From UBA7662 sp943369355 (GTDB lineage: Bacteria; Bacteroidota; Bacteroidia; UBA7662), in assembly GCA_943369355.1 (NCBI GenBank), contig CALRMX020000003.1, positions 310,001 to 374,000 of the forward strand: 64,000 nucleotides of DNA, written 5' to 3'. Below the pieces are notes generated by a model. That model made no database searches. It was given only the letters and a program-made list of their open reading frames with translations, and was not told where the DNA came from. The position numbers and the translations under genes are program-made. Shown here piece after piece: positions 8,252-17,266 of this stretch. Positions within the stretch are counted from its first letter, which is position 1, and each line of letters opens with the position of its first letter.

Positions 8252-9085
8252 ATGGAGATTCAAGAATTTATTCGACTTGCCATCCAGGAAGACGTTGGCA
8301 GTGGCGATCATACAAGTCTTTCGTGTATTCCAGAGAATACGCTGAGTAAAGCCCGTTTGTTAGTGAAAGATGAAGGGATTTTAGCAGGGTTAGAAATTGG
8401 GGTTTTAGTACTAAAAACATTCGACCCAAGTTTAATTGTAGAGCAACTATTAGTCGACGGTTCCTTTGTCAGAAAAGGTGAGGTAGCTTTCACTGTTGAA
8501 GGTTCAGCTCGGTCGATACTCACTGCAGAACGCCTTTGTTTGAACATCATGCAGCGAATGAGCGGAATAGCTACGGCAACCCATCAATTGGTAAAAAAAC
8601 TAGAAGGCACCCATTGTAAGCTTTTAGATACCAGAAAAACCACCCCATTAAACCGATGGCTTGAAAAAGAAGCCGTACGAATCGGTGGAGGTTCTAACCA
8701 TCGTTTTGGATTGTACGACATGATTATGATCAAAGACAATCATGCCGATTACGCTGGGGGTATTTCTGCCGCAATTCAACGTACCAAAGCCTACTTAAAG
8801 GCTCAAAATCTACAATTAAAGATTGAAGTTGAGACCCGAAATTTAGCAGAGGTTCAAGAAGTTCTTCAAAACCTTCCTGTAGATCGGATCATGCTCGACA
8901 ACTTCACGCCAGATCGTATACGGGAGGCAATTCGATTGATTAATGGCCGTTGCGAAACCGAGGTATCGGGTGGAATTACTTCTGAAACCATACGAGATTA
9001 CGCGCTTACAGGAGTAGATTACATAAGTGTTGGTGCATTAACACATTCGATAAAAAGCTTCGATTTAAGTCTAAAGGCATTTTAG
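8252..9085 (+). CDS. nadC: Nicotinate-nucleotide pyrophosphorylase (carboxylating), NadC
   Basis: A 277-residue enzyme of de novo NAD synthesis that turns quinolinate and PRPP into nicotinate mononucleotide and CO2. The N terminus has EDVGSGDHTS, the substrate-binding region has LDTRKTTPLNR then RIGGGSNHRFGLYDMIMIKDNH, and the barrel end has VSGGITSETIRDYALTGVD. All are canonical for NadC. The yciH-like gene starts one base after its stop. The remaining NAD pathway gene seen here is nadK, 54 kb away. Confidence 0.96.
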   Translation: MEIQEFIRLAIQEDVGSGDHTSLSCIPENTLSKARLLVKDEGILAGLEIGVLVLKTFDPSLIVEQLLVDGSFVRKGEVAFTVEGSARSILTAERLCLNIMQRMSGIATATHQLVKKLEGTHCKLLDTRKTTPLNRWLEKEAVRIGGGSNHRFGLYDMIMIKDNHADYAGGISAAIQRTKAYLKAQNLQLKIEVETRNLAEVQEVLQNLPVDRIMLDNFTPDRIREAIRLINGRCETEVSGGITSETIRDYALTGVDYISVGALTHSIKSFDLSLKAF

Positions 9086-9086
9086 C

Positions 9087-9446
9087 ATGGCCAAAAACGC
9101 GAAAGGTAAAGGACTCGAAAGTTTGGGAGGATTGATTTACAGTACTGATCCAGACTGGGAAATGCCTACTGATAACCAAGAAGAAATTGAAACGCTAGCC
9201 CCACAAAAACAAAATTTACGCGTATCACTCGATCGAAAACAGCGTGCAGGCAAAGAAGTTACCCTTATTACAGGTTATATCGGGAACTCGAAAGACCTAG
9301 AACAGTTGGGTAAGCTGCTAAAAACCAAGTGTGGAGTTGGTGGCAGCATCAAAGACGGAGAAATCATGATTCAGGGGAATTTCGCCGACAAAATCGTCCA
9401 ACTCCTTATACAACTCGGTTATCGTGCCAAAAGATCTGGCGGCTAA
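9087..9446 (+). CDS. SUI1/YciH-type translation initiation factor
   Basis: A 119-residue protein with an eIF1/SUI1 fold in its last 75 residues: LRVSLDRKQRAGKEVTLITGY, then KLLKTKCGVGGSIKDGEIMIQG, and a final VQLLIQLGYRAKRSGG. The KCGVGG motif is the family signature. Bacterial homologues (YciH) bind the ribosome and tune start-site selection, though their role is still debated. The first 40 residues are polar and probably flexible. It ends the nadC operon and is convergent with the DUF547 gene. Confidence 0.9.
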   Translation: MAKNAKGKGLESLGGLIYSTDPDWEMPTDNQEEIETLAPQKQNLRVSLDRKQRAGKEVTLITGYIGNSKDLEQLGKLLKTKCGVGGSIKDGEIMIQGNFADKIVQLLIQLGYRAKRSGG

Positions 9447-9450
9447 GAAG

Positions 9451-10200
9451 CTAGCGAAACTTAGCCGGAGCCAGACTCCAATCGTATTCGGTATAAACTA
9501 ATTTAGGTTTGCTGCCAACAGGAATGTACTCCCGAGTCTCTAATAACTTGTAGATACCTTTTTTACCTCCAAAATCTCCCTTGAACCACCTAAAAAGCTT
9601 GGGCAGCTTCATTTCGTTGGTAGTGCTGTCGTAAGCGGATTCAAACATCAAAAAAAGGTTGGTGCTATTTTCTAACTGCTTGCGAATATCTTTCGCATCA
9701 TAGAATTCAACGAGCGGGCAGCTCATGGCACCACAGTTTAACGCAAAGTGAATTCTCCAGTCCAGCTCATTCACCTGGGCGCTTTTTATGAACTTAGATA
9801 GAAATGGATTGTTCAGATAGCCTAAACTCCATTTTACTTTACCCGAGCGTAAAATACCATGTTCAATATCATCAAAACTCAACTTTTGCCCCGCAATGAT
9901 GATGGTTCTTGACTTGAAAAATTTTGACCGGTTCGCGTAAGCATTGCTATCTTCTTGCAGCTTAATTTGGATAAATGCATTATAGATATTAATCCAAAAG
10001 GCAAGCTTAACATCGTCGCTATACAATGCAGTATGTAGCGCTTCTGGGCTTACTTGCTCTAAAGCACTAACGTATTGCTTTACTTCTTGCTTTTGTTTGA
10101 CCATAGCCAAAAGCTCGTTCGCCAAATTAACTGGACTTGCTGGCAACTGCTGAGCGGTAGCCATGTTTGCAACTAGCAAGAATAAAAAGAGATACCTCAT
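9451..10200 (-). CDS. DUF547 domain secreted protein
   Basis: A 249-residue protein with a signal peptide (MRYLFLFLLVANMATAQ, cut near residue 17). The DUF547 core is seen in LAFWINIYNAFIQIKL, FDDIEHGILR and FALNCGAMSCPLVEFYDA, with two cysteines in the last motif. The activity of the domain is unknown; cysteine-peptidase-like folds have been suggested, and the conserved Cys and His would fit, but this is inference. Its ATG overlaps the parE stop by one base, so it depends on parE transcription. Confidence 0.85.
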   Translation of the reverse strand: MRYLFLFLLVANMATAQQLPASPVNLANELLAMVKQKQEVKQYVSALEQVSPEALHTALYSDDVKLAFWINIYNAFIQIKLQEDSNAYANRSKFFKSRTIIIAGQKLSFDDIEHGILRSGKVKWSLGYLNNPFLSKFIKSAQVNELDWRIHFALNCGAMSCPLVEFYDAKDIRKQLENSTNLFLMFESAYDSTTNEMKLPKLFRWFKGDFGGKKGIYKLLETREYIPVGSKPKLVYTEYDWSLAPAKFR

Positions 10201-12098
10201 CAGTCTTCTTCGATTAATTCAACACCTTCTTCGTTTGCCTCTGTACCAAACAAATCTTTTTCAATCTTAAGATTCCCGATTATGAAATGCTGACGATCGG
10301 GAGTATTCTTACCCATATAGTATTCCAATAATTTAGGAATAGTGGTATCCATTTTCAAGATAATTGGCTCGAGACGCATGTCTTCTCCAATGAACTGTCC
10401 AAATTCGTCAGGAGAAATTTCACCTAGACCTTTAAATCGAGTTATTTCTGCCTTACTTCCAATTTCCTGTATAGCCTTTTGCCTCTCTTCGTCAGAATAA
10501 CAATAAATGGTTTTCTGTTTGTTGCGAACACGGAAAAGAGGTGTGTCGAGGATGTATAAGTGCCCGTTTTTCACTAAATCAGGGAAAAATTGCAAGAAAA
10601 ACGTCATCATCAAAAGGCGGATGTGCATACCATCCACATCGGCATCAGTTGCGATTACGATGCGGTTGTATCGTAAGCCTTCGAGACCCTCCTCGATATT
10701 GAGTGCATGCTGTAAAAGATTAAACTCTTCGTTTTCATACACCACCTTTTTCTTCAAACCGTAGCAGTTTAACGGTTTACCCCTCAGGCTGAATACGGCT
10801 TGGGTTTCCACATTCCGTGCTTTGGTGATAGACCCGCTGGCAGAGTCTCCTTCGGTAATAAACAGGGTGGTTTCGAAGCGTTTTTCCTCTTTTGCCTCGT
10901 TGAGGTGAAACCTGCAATCGCGCAGCTTCTTATTGTGCAGATTCGCCTTTTTTGCCCGCTCATTCGCAAGTTTTTTTATGCCTGCCATGTCTTTCCGTTC
11001 GCGCTCACTCTGCGTAATACGCTTAAGCAAGGCCTCTGCCGCATCCGGATGTTTGTGCAAGTAATCGTCGAGTTCCTTTTTGATAAAATCCCCTACAAAC
11101 GACCGCAAACTTGGCCCTTCCGGTGCCATATTTTGGGAACCTAGCTTCGTTTTGGTTTGTGACTCAAAAACAGGCTCCTGTACTCTTAGACTTACTGCGC
11201 CAACTATGGATGCTCTTATGTCACTTGCGTCGAACTCTTTTTTGTAAAACTCACGCACGGTTTTGACCAATGCTTCTCTGAAAGCGGCCAGGTGAGTCCC
11301 ACCCTGCGTAGTATATTGCCCATTTACGAACGAATAATATTCTTCACCGTATTGATCTTCATGTGTAAATGCAACCTCAATGTCGGTTCCCTTTAAATGA
11401 ATGATTGGGTAGCGAATCGCATCGGGGTTGGTTTTTCGCTGTAACAAATCGAGCAGTCCATCTTTCGAAAAGTATTTCTGCCCATTCATCTGAATGGTCA
11501 ATCCAGCATTCAAAAAGGCATAGTTCCAGATTTGATCTTCAATAAACTCGGTAATGAACCGATAATTTTTAAAGATGCTCTCGTCTGGGATAAAGGTGAT
11601 TATTGTTCCATTCCTATCAGAGCTTGGCTCTTCCTTCGATTCCATCTTTAGCTCACCAGCTTCGAACTCGGCAATTTTGGTTTTGCCATCTCTCACCGAT
11701 TGAACTCTGAAAAATCGCGATAGTGCATTCACTGCCTTGGTACCGACGCCATTCAATCCAACAGATTTGGTAAAGGCTCCAGAATCGTATTTACCTCCTG
11801 TATTTATTTTAGAAACACAATCAATCACCTTCCCCAAGGGTATACCACGTCCATAATCCCGTACCACTACTTTGTGGTCACTGATTTTTATTTCAATGGT
11901 TTTTCCATTCCCCATTACGTATTCGTCGATGGAGTTGTCAATTATTTCTTTTATCAGCACATAAATTCCATCGTCATGCGCTGAGCCATCCCCCAATTTA
12001 CCAATGTACATTCCCGGGCGGAGGCGTATATGCTCCCGCCAATCTAACGACCGTATACTGTCTTCGGTGTATTTTACTTGTTCAGACACGCTATTCAT
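10200..12098 (-). CDS. parE: DNA topoisomerase IV subunit B
   Basis: A 632-residue type IIA topoisomerase subunit that binds and hydrolyses ATP to drive decatenation of replicated chromosomes. GHKL ATPase motifs are RLRPGMYIG, KEIIDNSIDEY, DYGRGIP and GLNGVGTKAVNAL; the TOPRIM domain has FITEGDSASGS and IVIATDADVDGMHI; the C terminus has RFKGLGE. GyrB is similar, but the length and the shortened transducer-TOPRIM junction fit the Bacteroidota ParE form. parC is not in the adjoining upstream region. The DUF547 gene follows with a one-base overlap. Confidence 0.93.
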   Translation of the reverse strand: MNSVSEQVKYTEDSIRSLDWREHIRLRPGMYIGKLGDGSAHDDGIYVLIKEIIDNSIDEYVMGNGKTIEIKISDHKVVVRDYGRGIPLGKVIDCVSKINTGGKYDSGAFTKSVGLNGVGTKAVNALSRFFRVQSVRDGKTKIAEFEAGELKMESKEEPSSDRNGTIITFIPDESIFKNYRFITEFIEDQIWNYAFLNAGLTIQMNGQKYFSKDGLLDLLQRKTNPDAIRYPIIHLKGTDIEVAFTHEDQYGEEYYSFVNGQYTTQGGTHLAAFREALVKTVREFYKKEFDASDIRASIVGAVSLRVQEPVFESQTKTKLGSQNMAPEGPSLRSFVGDFIKKELDDYLHKHPDAAEALLKRITQSERERKDMAGIKKLANERAKKANLHNKKLRDCRFHLNEAKEEKRFETTLFITEGDSASGSITKARNVETQAVFSLRGKPLNCYGLKKKVVYENEEFNLLQHALNIEEGLEGLRYNRIVIATDADVDGMHIRLLMMTFFLQFFPDLVKNGHLYILDTPLFRVRNKQKTIYCYSDEERQKAIQEIGSKAEITRFKGLGEISPDEFGQFIGEDMRLEPIILKMDTTIPKLLEYYMGKNTPDRQHFIIGNLKIEKDLFGTEANEEGVELIEED

Positions 12099-12183
12099 TT
12101 TCGACTAAACTACATGAAAAACCACTCAGTTTTTGACGATTATATCAACAACTGAATTCAGATGATACTAAATGCACCGCAGT

Positions 12184-12975
12184 TTAAAATCTGCTACAAT
12201 TCAATACCTCTACGGGAAAGCCGTTTTGCATTCGATACACAACAACTACCATATACAGCTGATTTGAATCGGTGTCTTCATTCATGCTAAAAACAGCCTC
12301 TTTCTCGAACTCTTCACCAGCTTCGAACTCACCTACTTTAATTAACTCACCCCATGGACCAGCAGTTATTGCAGCTCTAAGAACGTTCTGATGAAAAATT
12401 AACCCCCCTGAACCTTGCTGGAAGCCCAGCACATCATTTTCGGTAATGTAAATTGCCGCTCTTAACTCCGATGAATCCAAGGGTTCGACAATTCTAATTT
12501 TAGTCTTGCATCTCAGTTTACGTCCTTCTACCCGTTTTGCCGTTGCCATAACAAGCTTGGGCTTGGCTGCCTGGGGCATTCCATTAACGGTATCGGTTAA
12601 CTCTTCCCTTGTATATCGGTAAAGTTCATCTATATCAATAAATGGTATACCTCGCACATTTAGCCCAAATGAAGGAAACTGCTCTGCTTCGTACAAACTA
12701 TAAAACTGCGAGGCAGAAAGTGAATAAAACGGATCACCTACAGTTGCTGCATGTGCCACAATGGGGATTACCCTATTTGGAAAAGAATCTTGGACAAACG
12801 TATTGTATGCCGTCAATCCTGTTTCACCACTTCTATCGCTCCACGTAGCTGTCAGAAAAACACCAAGTACCTTTTTGTCGGTTTGAAAATTGCCGTACTC
12901 AAAAACAACATCCTCACTTCGCTTGCAATTGAACAGCAGCAATGAAAAAAGTGTAAGGAGTATAACTGGCCGCAT
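12184..12975 (-). CDS. Omp28-like lipoprotein lacking the CxxC motif
   Basis: A 263-residue protein with a lipobox (LLFNC, Cys17). The layout matches the Omp28-related protein at 14223-15080: a thioredoxin-like first half with a strand (KKVLGVFLTATWS) and a proline-containing GIPFID turn, then a beta-rich C-terminal half. The position of the CxxC motif is occupied by SDRSG (from residue 46), so it cannot act as a dithiol oxidoreductase. It is packed directly against the flavoprotein gene (no gap), ending a four-gene operon. A structural or binding role is more likely. Confidence 0.65.
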   Translation of the reverse strand: MRPVILLTLFSLLLFNCKRSEDVVFEYGNFQTDKKVLGVFLTATWSDRSGETGLTAYNTFVQDSFPNRVIPIVAHAATVGDPFYSLSASQFYSLYEAEQFPSFGLNVRGIPFIDIDELYRYTREELTDTVNGMPQAAKPKLVMATAKRVEGRKLRCKTKIRIVEPLDSSELRAAIYITENDVLGFQQGSGGLIFHQNVLRAAITAGPWGELIKVGEFEAGEEFEKEAVFSMNEDTDSNQLYMVVVVYRMQNGFPVEVLNCSRF

Positions 12976-14226
12976 TTATCTATTCAGTAATAGTTTGATG
13001 TAAAATAATGGATTTCTCATTTTATCACGTAATCCAATGTCCTCGAACATGCAGGTAATCGTTTCTTTCAATTTGTCATTCGTAGAGGCTTTCCGTATCA
13101 CGAAATTGAAAATCGAGGGGAATCCCAGAAGTTTGAGCAACGTTTTACCGATTTTCAATTCTTGCCACAACGAATCGTAGACGCTTTTTTCGTATTGCGT
13201 TAAATATTGCGCACTAAAATTCCCAGCCTCCACAGCTTTTTTAGCAGCCTCTGCTGCCAACTTACCCATAAACATGGCATTCCCTATCCCCTCTCCAGTA
13301 AAAGGATCGATGAGTGAACCCGAATCGCCAGCTAGTAAAAAACGCGTGCCCGAAAGTTTCCACTTACGTGAGCCCAATGGAAGCCCCCAACCCATGACGG
13401 GGGTTTCCATTTTGGCGTTAACAAAACGATCTTTTACCAGCGGGTGATTCTGTATGAGATCATCAAGCAGGTTTTTGAGGTTTATTTTTTTGGCACTTAC
13501 TGTTTCGCTTGGAACTATCACACCTACATTCCATAAGTCGTGGGTCATTGGGAAAATCCATAAATAACCGGGTAATGCCTTATCCAGGAAATGAAGTTCA
13601 ATATATTCCTTTTCTGGACCAATCGCCACTCCACTAAAATATGCTCTAACTGAAGCGCTATAATGTTCTTTTGACTTTACATAACCTGCCAACTGTTTGG
13701 CTACTATACTTCTTTCTCCTTCGGCGCCAATAACTAAATCGGCACGTATGCTGCCAACAATACCATTTTGCTTCACAGTTGCAATGATCCCATCGGGCTT
13801 CTCTTCCAACGAAACCAACTCGCAGCTTTCGAAAAGACGACCTGGTTTGATGTGCTTCACCAAAAAATGATCAAAGTCTATTCTCCTCGATAAAAAGCCA
13901 GCTGCTGTTTCTTTACCTGCAGCTTTGGTCTTGAACGGGACCGATAATCGACTTCCACTAGGAGAAATGAATGAAATTCCATGACAAGGGCGAAAGTTCA
14001 CTGGATCATTTTCTACTTCATTGAGGTAGTCGATACCTAAATCAGCAAGAACGCTAACGACTTTGCCGCTCAGTGCATCGCCGCAAATTTTATCGCGAGG
14101 GAAGCTTGCTTTATCGATTAGGATATGATCGATACCCGACTTTTCGAGGAATAACGACGTAGTTGACCCAGCCGGTCCTGCTCCTACGATAAGGACTGGG
14201 CAATATTCTGGTAAATTTCTAATCAT
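12976..14226 (-). CDS. Geranylgeranyl-reductase-like FAD oxidoreductase
   Basis: A 416-residue flavoprotein of the p-hydroxybenzoate hydroxylase fold. It shows VLIVGAGPAGS near the N terminus, the KICGDALSGK motif that marks geranylgeranyl reductase-like proteins, ADLVIGAEGERS, and LLAGDSGSLIDPFTGEGIG for the FAD ribityl contact. Such enzymes reduce prenyl double bonds or act on menaquinone and lipid precursors; the substrate here is unknown. It overlaps the upstream Omp28 gene by four bases and abuts the downstream lipoprotein gene, so it is embedded in an envelope operon. Confidence 0.85.
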   Translation of the reverse strand: MIRNLPEYCPVLIVGAGPAGSTTSLFLEKSGIDHILIDKASFPRDKICGDALSGKVVSVLADLGIDYLNEVENDPVNFRPCHGISFISPSGSRLSVPFKTKAAGKETAAGFLSRRIDFDHFLVKHIKPGRLFESCELVSLEEKPDGIIATVKQNGIVGSIRADLVIGAEGERSIVAKQLAGYVKSKEHYSASVRAYFSGVAIGPEKEYIELHFLDKALPGYLWIFPMTHDLWNVGVIVPSETVSAKKINLKNLLDDLIQNHPLVKDRFVNAKMETPVMGWGLPLGSRKWKLSGTRFLLAGDSGSLIDPFTGEGIGNAMFMGKLAAEAAKKAVEAGNFSAQYLTQYEKSVYDSLWQELKIGKTLLKLLGFPSIFNFVIRKASTNDKLKETITCMFEDIGLRDKMRNPLFYIKLLLNR

Positions 14227-15080
14227 TCTATACGTGTATAAGCGGCATGTAATGCGCCTTTGTCGTCTCCAGCACCATGTACAAGTCCGACCAGTTTAAG
14301 GTTGCTTGCATTCCATGATTCTGGTATAACAAAACTGAACCGTTGTACAATTACACGGCCTGGAATAAAGGAAGGGGCATTTAGCCTTTGTCCGTTTACG
14401 GGGGTTATAACCTTCCGTAATACGTGGTTATGGGTATAACTGCTGTCGATACCCGTTGGGGTGAGTTGATACTCACGGATATTATCTTCGCACAAATAAG
14501 CCGTGAAGTATAAATCTTGAGCGACAGCTGAGGTAAACTTAAATGTTGCGTTGATATCAAATTTTCGGCTCACAGGATTGTAGACCTTGACCAACTCTAT
14601 GTTAACGGGCGTGGCTATTGTGAGTTGAGAATTCACATAATTCGACCATTTGGTATCGTTGATAATGATTCTTGATTCTCCTGGGAATAGTTCTCGATCA
14701 ACCGCACCAGATGGATAGCCCTGAGCATTCCCTAAAAGCGATTCAATGTCATTGCCTTCAGGCCTGAGTTGAAAATCCTGACGACCTTCATATGGCTGAG
14801 CAAAAATTCCAGTGTGAATGCCCACAGCAGCCACCCTTCCTGGGTGCGCTTCTTGTATCGTCTTAATAGTAGCATGCGCCCTAGGGCAGTTCACACAGCG
14901 GACGCCTGTAAATTCTTCAATGACCACCACTCTAGGCTGTGGAGTTGCAATAGATGTTTCCAGATAGGTAGTATCGCCTAACAGACTGGAAGTTCCATCT
15001 ATATCTACCTTTGGGCCAACTTCTTGACAACCAAAGAACACTAACGCGCCAATTGCAAGTGATAGATAATTTACTTTCAT
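14223..15080 (-). CDS. Omp28-related lipoprotein with thioredoxin-like CxxC
   Basis: A 285-residue lipoprotein (lipobox FFGC, Cys18). Residues 50-150 form a thioredoxin-like domain with EEFTGVRCVNCPRAH, putting the redox pair at Cys62 and Cys65; a YPSGAVDR turn provides the cis-proline region. The second half is beta-rich, as in Omp28 proteins of Porphyromonas. It probably sits on the outer membrane facing the periplasm. It lies between DUF6029 and the flavoprotein gene in one minus-strand operon and near a divergent TlpA-type thioredoxin, which points to a thiol-redox task. Confidence 0.85.
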   Translation of the reverse strand: MKVNYLSLAIGALVFFGCQEVGPKVDIDGTSSLLGDTTYLETSIATPQPRVVVIEEFTGVRCVNCPRAHATIKTIQEAHPGRVAAVGIHTGIFAQPYEGRQDFQLRPEGNDIESLLGNAQGYPSGAVDRELFPGESRIIINDTKWSNYVNSQLTIATPVNIELVKVYNPVSRKFDINATFKFTSAVAQDLYFTAYLCEDNIREYQLTPTGIDSSYTHNHVLRKVITPVNGQRLNAPSFIPGRVIVQRFSFVIPESWNASNLKLVGLVHGAGDDKGALHAAYTRIE

Positions 15081-15089
15081 AAGCCCTCC

Positions 15090-16688
15090 TTAGAAGTTCG
15101 AAGATAACGAAAGTCGAACACCGTTAAAAGCGGGTTCAATCCGGCATACACCACCAGTACAAATCACACCTTCCACTTGTCGCACATAACCACCTGTTAT
15201 TCTCAGTTTTTGGACATTCATGGCCCCAAATACGGTCCAATAGTGTATTCGTTTTTTAGGATCTTTATTGCCGTAATTCCACATGTCCATCACCGAAAAC
15301 GAGTATTTAGGCGCGATATTATATTCCAGTAGCCCCCACCACCAGCTTCCCAAATCTTCCTTGGTTTGCATGTGCGACAACTCAGCTCTTAACGAATGCT
15401 TACGGTTAAATTTATAAGTAAGTTCACTGAAAGGAGTCCAAGTTTTTACCAAAGGTTTACCTGGTTTATTTTCATATACCTCTTGATTGTAGATCAATCG
15501 TTGAAGTCCGGCCATTGCAATCAGTTTGGGACTAATTTTCACTTTGCCTTCCACATAAAATTCTTGATATAGCCTTTTGCCATCCAAATCCTTTACGTCT
15601 GAGGCGTTCAATTGAATATTGTGCTTTTTGGCTATGGTAACCACTAAATCACCCTGAAAACCCTGCTCGCCTATCAACTGTGTTGGTGGGGCATAACGAG
15701 AAGTCAATCGATAGGTGTTCATCCTTGCCGATGGCGGTATAAAATTGATGAGGCCATCGTTCAACGATTCAAGCGGAGATGTTCTAAATTCAAAGAAGGA
15801 GGTGCGTTTATACTGAATGGTTCCTCCAATGCCTGGTTGGCTATAGCTCAATGAGCTTAGAATCATACTACCTGGCTTATTCACCATTCTGTCACCATCG
15901 CGGTTGAATACAGCTTCGGCAGTTTTACCAGCATATTCTACATACCACGAAAATCCCTTATAATCGATGGTATTGTAAGCCGAATAAGCAAATGCGTTAA
16001 ATTTTGGAATAAACCGGGTACCTATAGGCTGGTTTTCTATTTGACCAACAATTAAGTCCATGCTATTTCGATCGAGGGTGCGATTCACAACACCCAAGCC
16101 TGGTCGAATTAAGAGTTCCTCACCAAGACTATGTGCGCCATCGATATTCACCCCTTTCATTACACTCTGATAGGTGTCGAACAAGAATTTTTGACGCCCT
16201 ACAAAGGCTTTAACTTGCCAATCGGGCGATAAATCATATTTCGCATGTAGCCCCCGAATAGCATAATCGAGGTTTTGACCTCTACCTTCATAGGCCCTGA
16301 AAATTGCCCCACTTCCAAATTGGTCGTAAAAATACCCAATTGTCAACTGGAGCTTCTCTATCTGCTTTCGGGCATACCAGAAACCAATTCCTTGATTGTT
16401 TTGCACGGCTCCTGGAGTTCTTAAGCCAGAATTCAAGAACATATCAAACCGGACGCCTACTTCAATATCTTTTGAGCGATATTTCAGGTTCAACCAAGCA
16501 TCTGTTGAGCTCAATTGCTGAAAATATTGTGGTGGAATAGGTTGAGAGAGCAAATTCGAATCGAGAAAAAAGAAGTTCTGAAAAAGCTCGAGATCTCCCG
16601 ATATGGTGCCCTGGGCATGCGTTTTGGAAGAAAAACTTAGAGAAAAGAGTAGCACGAAAGAGGTGGCTACACTTAAAAACTTCATCAT
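15090..16688 (-). CDS. DUF6029-type outer membrane beta-barrel protein
   Basis: A 532-residue protein with a signal peptide ending near THAQ. The body is made of alternating amphipathic strands (for example LNLKYRSKDIEVGVRFDMFLN and LQLTIGYFYDQFGSG) and ends in an aromatic residue (SLSSNF), as in outer membrane barrels. It resembles DUF6029 proteins, which in Bacteroidota are found next to TlpA and Omp28 genes. ATG 16688 is preferred to an upstream in-frame TTG. It is first in the minus-strand operon, nine bases before Omp28. Function is unknown. Confidence 0.8.
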   Translation of the reverse strand: MMKFLSVATSFVLLFSLSFSSKTHAQGTISGDLELFQNFFFLDSNLLSQPIPPQYFQQLSSTDAWLNLKYRSKDIEVGVRFDMFLNSGLRTPGAVQNNQGIGFWYARKQIEKLQLTIGYFYDQFGSGAIFRAYEGRGQNLDYAIRGLHAKYDLSPDWQVKAFVGRQKFLFDTYQSVMKGVNIDGAHSLGEELLIRPGLGVVNRTLDRNSMDLIVGQIENQPIGTRFIPKFNAFAYSAYNTIDYKGFSWYVEYAGKTAEAVFNRDGDRMVNKPGSMILSSLSYSQPGIGGTIQYKRTSFFEFRTSPLESLNDGLINFIPPSARMNTYRLTSRYAPPTQLIGEQGFQGDLVVTIAKKHNIQLNASDVKDLDGKRLYQEFYVEGKVKISPKLIAMAGLQRLIYNQEVYENKPGKPLVKTWTPFSELTYKFNRKHSLRAELSHMQTKEDLGSWWWGLLEYNIAPKYSFSVMDMWNYGNKDPKKRIHYWTVFGAMNVQKLRITGGYVRQVEGVICTGGVCRIEPAFNGVRLSLSSNF

Positions 16689-16766
16689 AGGTTGCAACTA
16701 ACTTGGAGAGCGTTAATTTAGGCATAATTCCTGCACCGCGTGTGCTGAACCTCAAATGACCAACGA

Positions 16767-17264
16767 ATGAAAATGAAATTATTTGCCCTTTCCCTTCTTA
16801 TTTTACTGAGTACTAATGCATTGGCACAAAACGAAGGGGTGCCCAACGTAAGTTTGAAAAACCTCAAAGGTGAAGCGGTGAACATCCGAGAATTAGCTTC
16901 GAATGGCAAAATCACAGTTGTCAGCTTTTGGGCCACCTGGTGCTCGCCTTGTAAAAAAGAATTAACCAACTATGCTGAGCTGTACGACGTATGGCAAGAA
17001 AAGTATGGCGTTCAAGTGCTTGCCATCAGCATCGACGATGCCCGTAATACCGCCAAGGTTAAAGCCTACGTAAATGGAGTAAACTGGCCCTTTGAAGTGT
17101 TACTTGATCCTAATGAAGACATGAAAAGATCCATGAATTTTCAAACTGTTCCTTTTTCAATGCTCGTAGATCAATCGGGGAACATCGTATATCGCCACAA
17201 CTCTTACGTTGAAGGAGATGAATTCATCATGGAAGAAAAAATAGCGGCACTACTCAAGAAGTAG
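16767..17264 (+). CDS. TlpA-type periplasmic thioredoxin
   Basis: A 165-residue protein with a signal peptide (cut after ALAQ, residue 21) and a thioredoxin fold. The active site is W58-C59-S60-P61-C62, followed by a KKELTNYAELYDVW helix, and the cis-proline strand FQTVPFSMLVDQSG is present. TlpA/ResA proteins reduce disulfides in the periplasm, for example in cytochrome c or secreted protein maturation. It is divergent from the DUF6029-Omp28 operon with a 78-base shared upstream region and is convergent with the kinase gene two bases away. Confidence 0.9.
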   Translation: MKMKLFALSLLILLSTNALAQNEGVPNVSLKNLKGEAVNIRELASNGKITVVSFWATWCSPCKKELTNYAELYDVWQEKYGVQVLAISIDDARNTAKVKAYVNGVNWPFEVLLDPNEDMKRSMNFQTVPFSMLVDQSGNIVYRHNSYVEGDEFIMEEKIAALLKK

Positions 17265-17266
17265 CA

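Noticed and set aside
12152..12161. Ten-base palindrome CTGAATTCAG between parE and the lipoprotein gene
   Set aside because: A single short palindrome in a short intergenic region is expected by chance and has no repeat or linked regulator.
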